This document shows, in pieces, positions 5,672-7,191 of a stretch of DNA of 7,191 nt. The DNA comes from Oleiagrimonas sp036379395 (GTDB lineage Bacteria > Pseudomonadota > Gammaproteobacteria > Xanthomonadales > Rhodanobacteraceae), in NCBI GenBank assembly GCA_036379395.1, contig DASVGR010000142.1, forward strand, positions 1 to 7,191. Reading direction: 5' to 3'. Both the position numbers and the translations under genes were made by a program. Positions within the stretch are counted from its first letter, which is position 1, and each line of letters starts with the position of its first letter. The notes under the pieces were generated by a model that saw only the letters and a program-made list of their open reading frames with translations, searched no databases and was not told the DNA's origin.

Positions 5672-5695
5672 CTCCAGTTTGCCGCGCTGCGCGGC
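5672..5695 (-). promoter_or_regulatory. rpsP leader hairpin and Shine-Dalgarno site
   Basis: In the 5' leader of rpsP, GCCGCG-CAG-CGCGGC (5695-5681 on the minus strand) forms a perfect six-pair hairpin with a three-base loop. TGGAG, the ribosome-binding site (5676-5672), begins four bases after it. The hairpin does not cover the site, but it is close enough to affect ribosome loading or mRNA stability. Whether a protein binds it is unknown. Confidence 0.5.
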
Positions 5696-5729
5696 CGCGA
5701 CACGGCAAAGCGTGCACAGGGAACGGGGC

Positions 5730-5735
5730 ATTTTA
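5730..5735 (-). promoter_or_regulatory. candidate -10 element of the rpsP operon (TAAAAT)
   Basis: On the minus strand TAAAAT matches the -10 consensus at five of six bases and lies about 70 bases before the rpsP ATG, in a T-rich stretch after ffh. It is followed at once by GCCCCG, a G+C-rich discriminator of the kind found at stringently controlled ribosomal promoters. The -35 region is only a weak TTTCTT (16-base spacer). It would let the ribosomal operon be transcribed separately from ffh. Confidence 0.45.
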
Positions 5736-5761
5736 GCGGAAAACAACGAAAAAGAAAGAGG

Positions 5762-7135
5762 TCAGCGCATCGGCGGCATGCCGCCACCCATGCCCTTCAT
5801 GGCGCCGCGCATCTGCCGCATCAGGCCGCGACCACGGCCGCTGCCCAGTTTGCCCATCATCTTGGCCATCTGCTTGTATTGCTTGAGCACGCGGTTGACG
5901 TCGGCCGGCTGCAGCCCCGAACCACGCGCCACGCGCGCGCGCCGCGAGCCGTTGAGCAGGTCCGGGTGGCGGCGTTCCTTCGGCGTCATCGAATTGATGA
6001 TGGCGACCTGGCGCTTGAGCTCGTTGTCGTTGACGCGCGACTTGACCGAATCGGGCAGGTTCGACACCCCCGGCAGCTTGTCCATCAGCGACGCCAGGCC
6101 GCCCATGTTCATCATCTGCTCGATCTGCTCGCGCATGTCGTTCAGGTCGAACTTCTTGCCCTTGATGACCTTTTGCGCCAGCCTTTCGGCTTTTTCCTGG
6201 TCGACCTTGCGTTCGACTTCCTCGACCAGCGACAGCACGTCGCCCAGGCCCAGGATGCGCTGCGCCACGCGATCGGGGTGGAACGGTTCCAGCGCGTCGA
6301 CCTTTTCGCCGGCCCCCATGAACTTGATCGGCTTGCCGGTGATGAAGCGCACCGACAACGCCGCACCGCCGCGCGCGTCGCCGTCGGTCTTGGTCAGCAC
6401 CACGCCCGTGAGCGGCAGCGCGTCGGCAAACGCCTTGGCCGTGTTGGCCGCGTCCTGGCCGGTCATCGAGTCGACCGTGAACAGCGTTTCGACCGGGTTC
6501 AAGGCCGCGTGCAGCGCCTTGATCTCGTCCATCATCGCTTCGTCGACGTGCAGACGGCCGGCGGTATCGACGATGAGCACATCGGCCACTTCACGCTTGG
6601 CCGCGGCCACGGCATTCTTGGCGATGACGACCGGCTCCTGCCCGGCTTCAGACGGGAAAAACGCCACGCCGACCTGTTCGGCCAGCGTCTTCAACTGCTC
6701 GATGGCGGCCGGACGGTACACGTCGCAGCTCACCACCATGACCTTTTTCTTCGCCCGCTCGGTCAGATGCTTGGCCAGCTTGGCCACCGTGGTGGTCTTG
6801 CCGGCGCCCTGCAAGCCGGCCATCAACACCACCGCCGGCGGCTGCGCGGACAGGTCCAGCGCCTCGTTGGTGTTGCCCATCAAGGCGGTCAGTTCGTCGC
6901 TGACCACCTTCACCAGCGCCTGGCCCGGGGTCAGGCTCTTGAGCACATCCTGGCCGACGGCGCGCACTTTGACGCGCTGGATCAGCGCGGCCACCACCGG
7001 CAGCGCGACGTCCGCCTCCAGCAGCGCGATGCGCACCTCGCGCAACGATTCGCGGATGTTTTCCTCGGTCAGCCGGCCGCGGCCACGCAGGCGATTGACG
7101 GTTCCGGCAAGACGTTGACTGAGCGATTCGAACAT
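5762..7135 (-). CDS. ffh: signal recognition particle protein Ffh (SRP54)
   Basis: Ffh binds 4.5S RNA and the signal sequences of nascent membrane proteins and, with FtsY, delivers ribosomes to the SecYEG translocon. It is a 457-residue SRP GTPase, close to E. coli Ffh in length. The N domain (1-about 90) contains RGRLTEENIRESLREVRIAL and LLEADVALPVV (38-48). The G domain (about 100-295) has the P-loop GLQGAGKTT (107-115), DVYRPAA (138-144), DTAGRLHVDE (190-199) and TKTDGDARGG (248-257). The Met-rich M domain (about 327-457) has the RNA-binding SRRARVARGSG (397-407) and ends in MKGMGGGMPPMR. The ATG at 7135 matches the family start (MFESLSQRLAGT) but has no clear Shine-Dalgarno site. It lies directly upstream of the rpsP operon, and no strong terminator separates them. 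Confidence 0.98.
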   Translation of the reverse strand: MFESLSQRLAGTVNRLRGRGRLTEENIRESLREVRIALLEADVALPVVAALIQRVKVRAVGQDVLKSLTPGQALVKVVSDELTALMGNTNEALDLSAQPPAVVLMAGLQGAGKTTTVAKLAKHLTERAKKKVMVVSCDVYRPAAIEQLKTLAEQVGVAFFPSEAGQEPVVIAKNAVAAAKREVADVLIVDTAGRLHVDEAMMDEIKALHAALNPVETLFTVDSMTGQDAANTAKAFADALPLTGVVLTKTDGDARGGAALSVRFITGKPIKFMGAGEKVDALEPFHPDRVAQRILGLGDVLSLVEEVERKVDQEKAERLAQKVIKGKKFDLNDMREQIEQMMNMGGLASLMDKLPGVSNLPDSVKSRVNDNELKRQVAIINSMTPKERRHPDLLNGSRRARVARGSGLQPADVNRVLKQYKQMAKMMGKLGSGRGRGLMRQMRGAMKGMGGGMPPMR

Positions 7136-7162
7136 GAGGCGATCGGTTGGTGGAAACCGCTG

Positions 7163-7191
7163 ATTATAGCCGACGCCGATGCCCCTGCCTG
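7163..7191 (-). promoter_or_regulatory. candidate ffh promoter
   Basis: On the minus strand a perfect TATAAT (7168-7163) stands 27 bases before the ffh ATG. CAGGCA at 7191-7186, with a 17-base spacer, matches the -35 consensus TTGACA at three of six bases, though it touches the window edge. The predicted transcript would have a leader of about 20 bases without a strong ribosome-binding site. Confidence 0.6.

Noticed and set aside
5662..5787. Upstream extension of S16 to an ATG at 5787
   Set aside because: S16 homologues start at MVRIRL, a ribosome-binding site precedes 5661, and the extension would run through the promoter region and the end of ffh.
5667..7118. Plus-strand open frame of 483 codons opposite ffh
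   Set aside because: It lies antisense to a perfectly conserved Ffh, and its Ser/Arg/Ala-rich composition is what reverse reading of GC-rich codons gives.

Overview
The window is GC-rich, ordinary chromosomal bacterial DNA with two gene blocks that converge on a shared terminator near position 3535. The gene content, protein sequences and order fit a gammaproteobacterium. The S16-RimM-TrmD-L19 order, the UbiG next to a MupP-like phosphatase, and a long-form FolE2 all agree. A 'CPAS' FolE2 motif and an Ala/Lys-rich tail on L19 lean, from memory only, towards the Xanthomonadales (Lysobacterales) or a close relative. I see no mobile element, prophage, CRISPR array, tRNA or rRNA.

Plus-strand block (164-3385): ubiG (ubiquinone O-methyltransferase), a HAD phosphatase best read as MupP rather than phosphoglycolate phosphatase, and a squalene/phytoene-synthase-fold protein. 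These three are joined by two 4-base ATGA overlaps and so are probably translationally coupled. After a 50-base gap comes folE2, the type IB GTP cyclohydrolase. The block brings together quinone synthesis, cell-wall sugar recycling and the first step of folate synthesis. The third protein has the isoprenoid-synthase fold signature but neither Asp-rich metal-binding motif, so it is unlikely to be a working prenyl synthase. It is the most interesting gene here.

Between the blocks (3386-3583) there is no gene. This stretch holds a strong hairpin with T-runs usable in both directions, which can terminate both folE2 and rplS, and a second, weaker hairpin.

Minus-strand block (7135 down to 3584): ffh (signal recognition particle GTPase), then the classic rpsP-rimM-trmD-rplS operon (S16, 30S maturation factor, tRNA m1G37 methyltransferase, L19). 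ffh has a TATAAT -10 element just inside the right edge. rpsP has its own candidate promoter with a G+C-rich discriminator, as growth-rate-controlled ribosomal promoters often have, and a small hairpin directly before its Shine-Dalgarno site. No convincing terminator separates ffh from rpsP.

The first 163 bases contain no gene I can name. Overall this is a conserved housekeeping region. I do not see a new multi-gene system, but several points deserve checking: the degenerate synthase-like protein, the MupP reassignment, the altered FolE2 cysteine motif, and the leader structures before rpsP and rplS.
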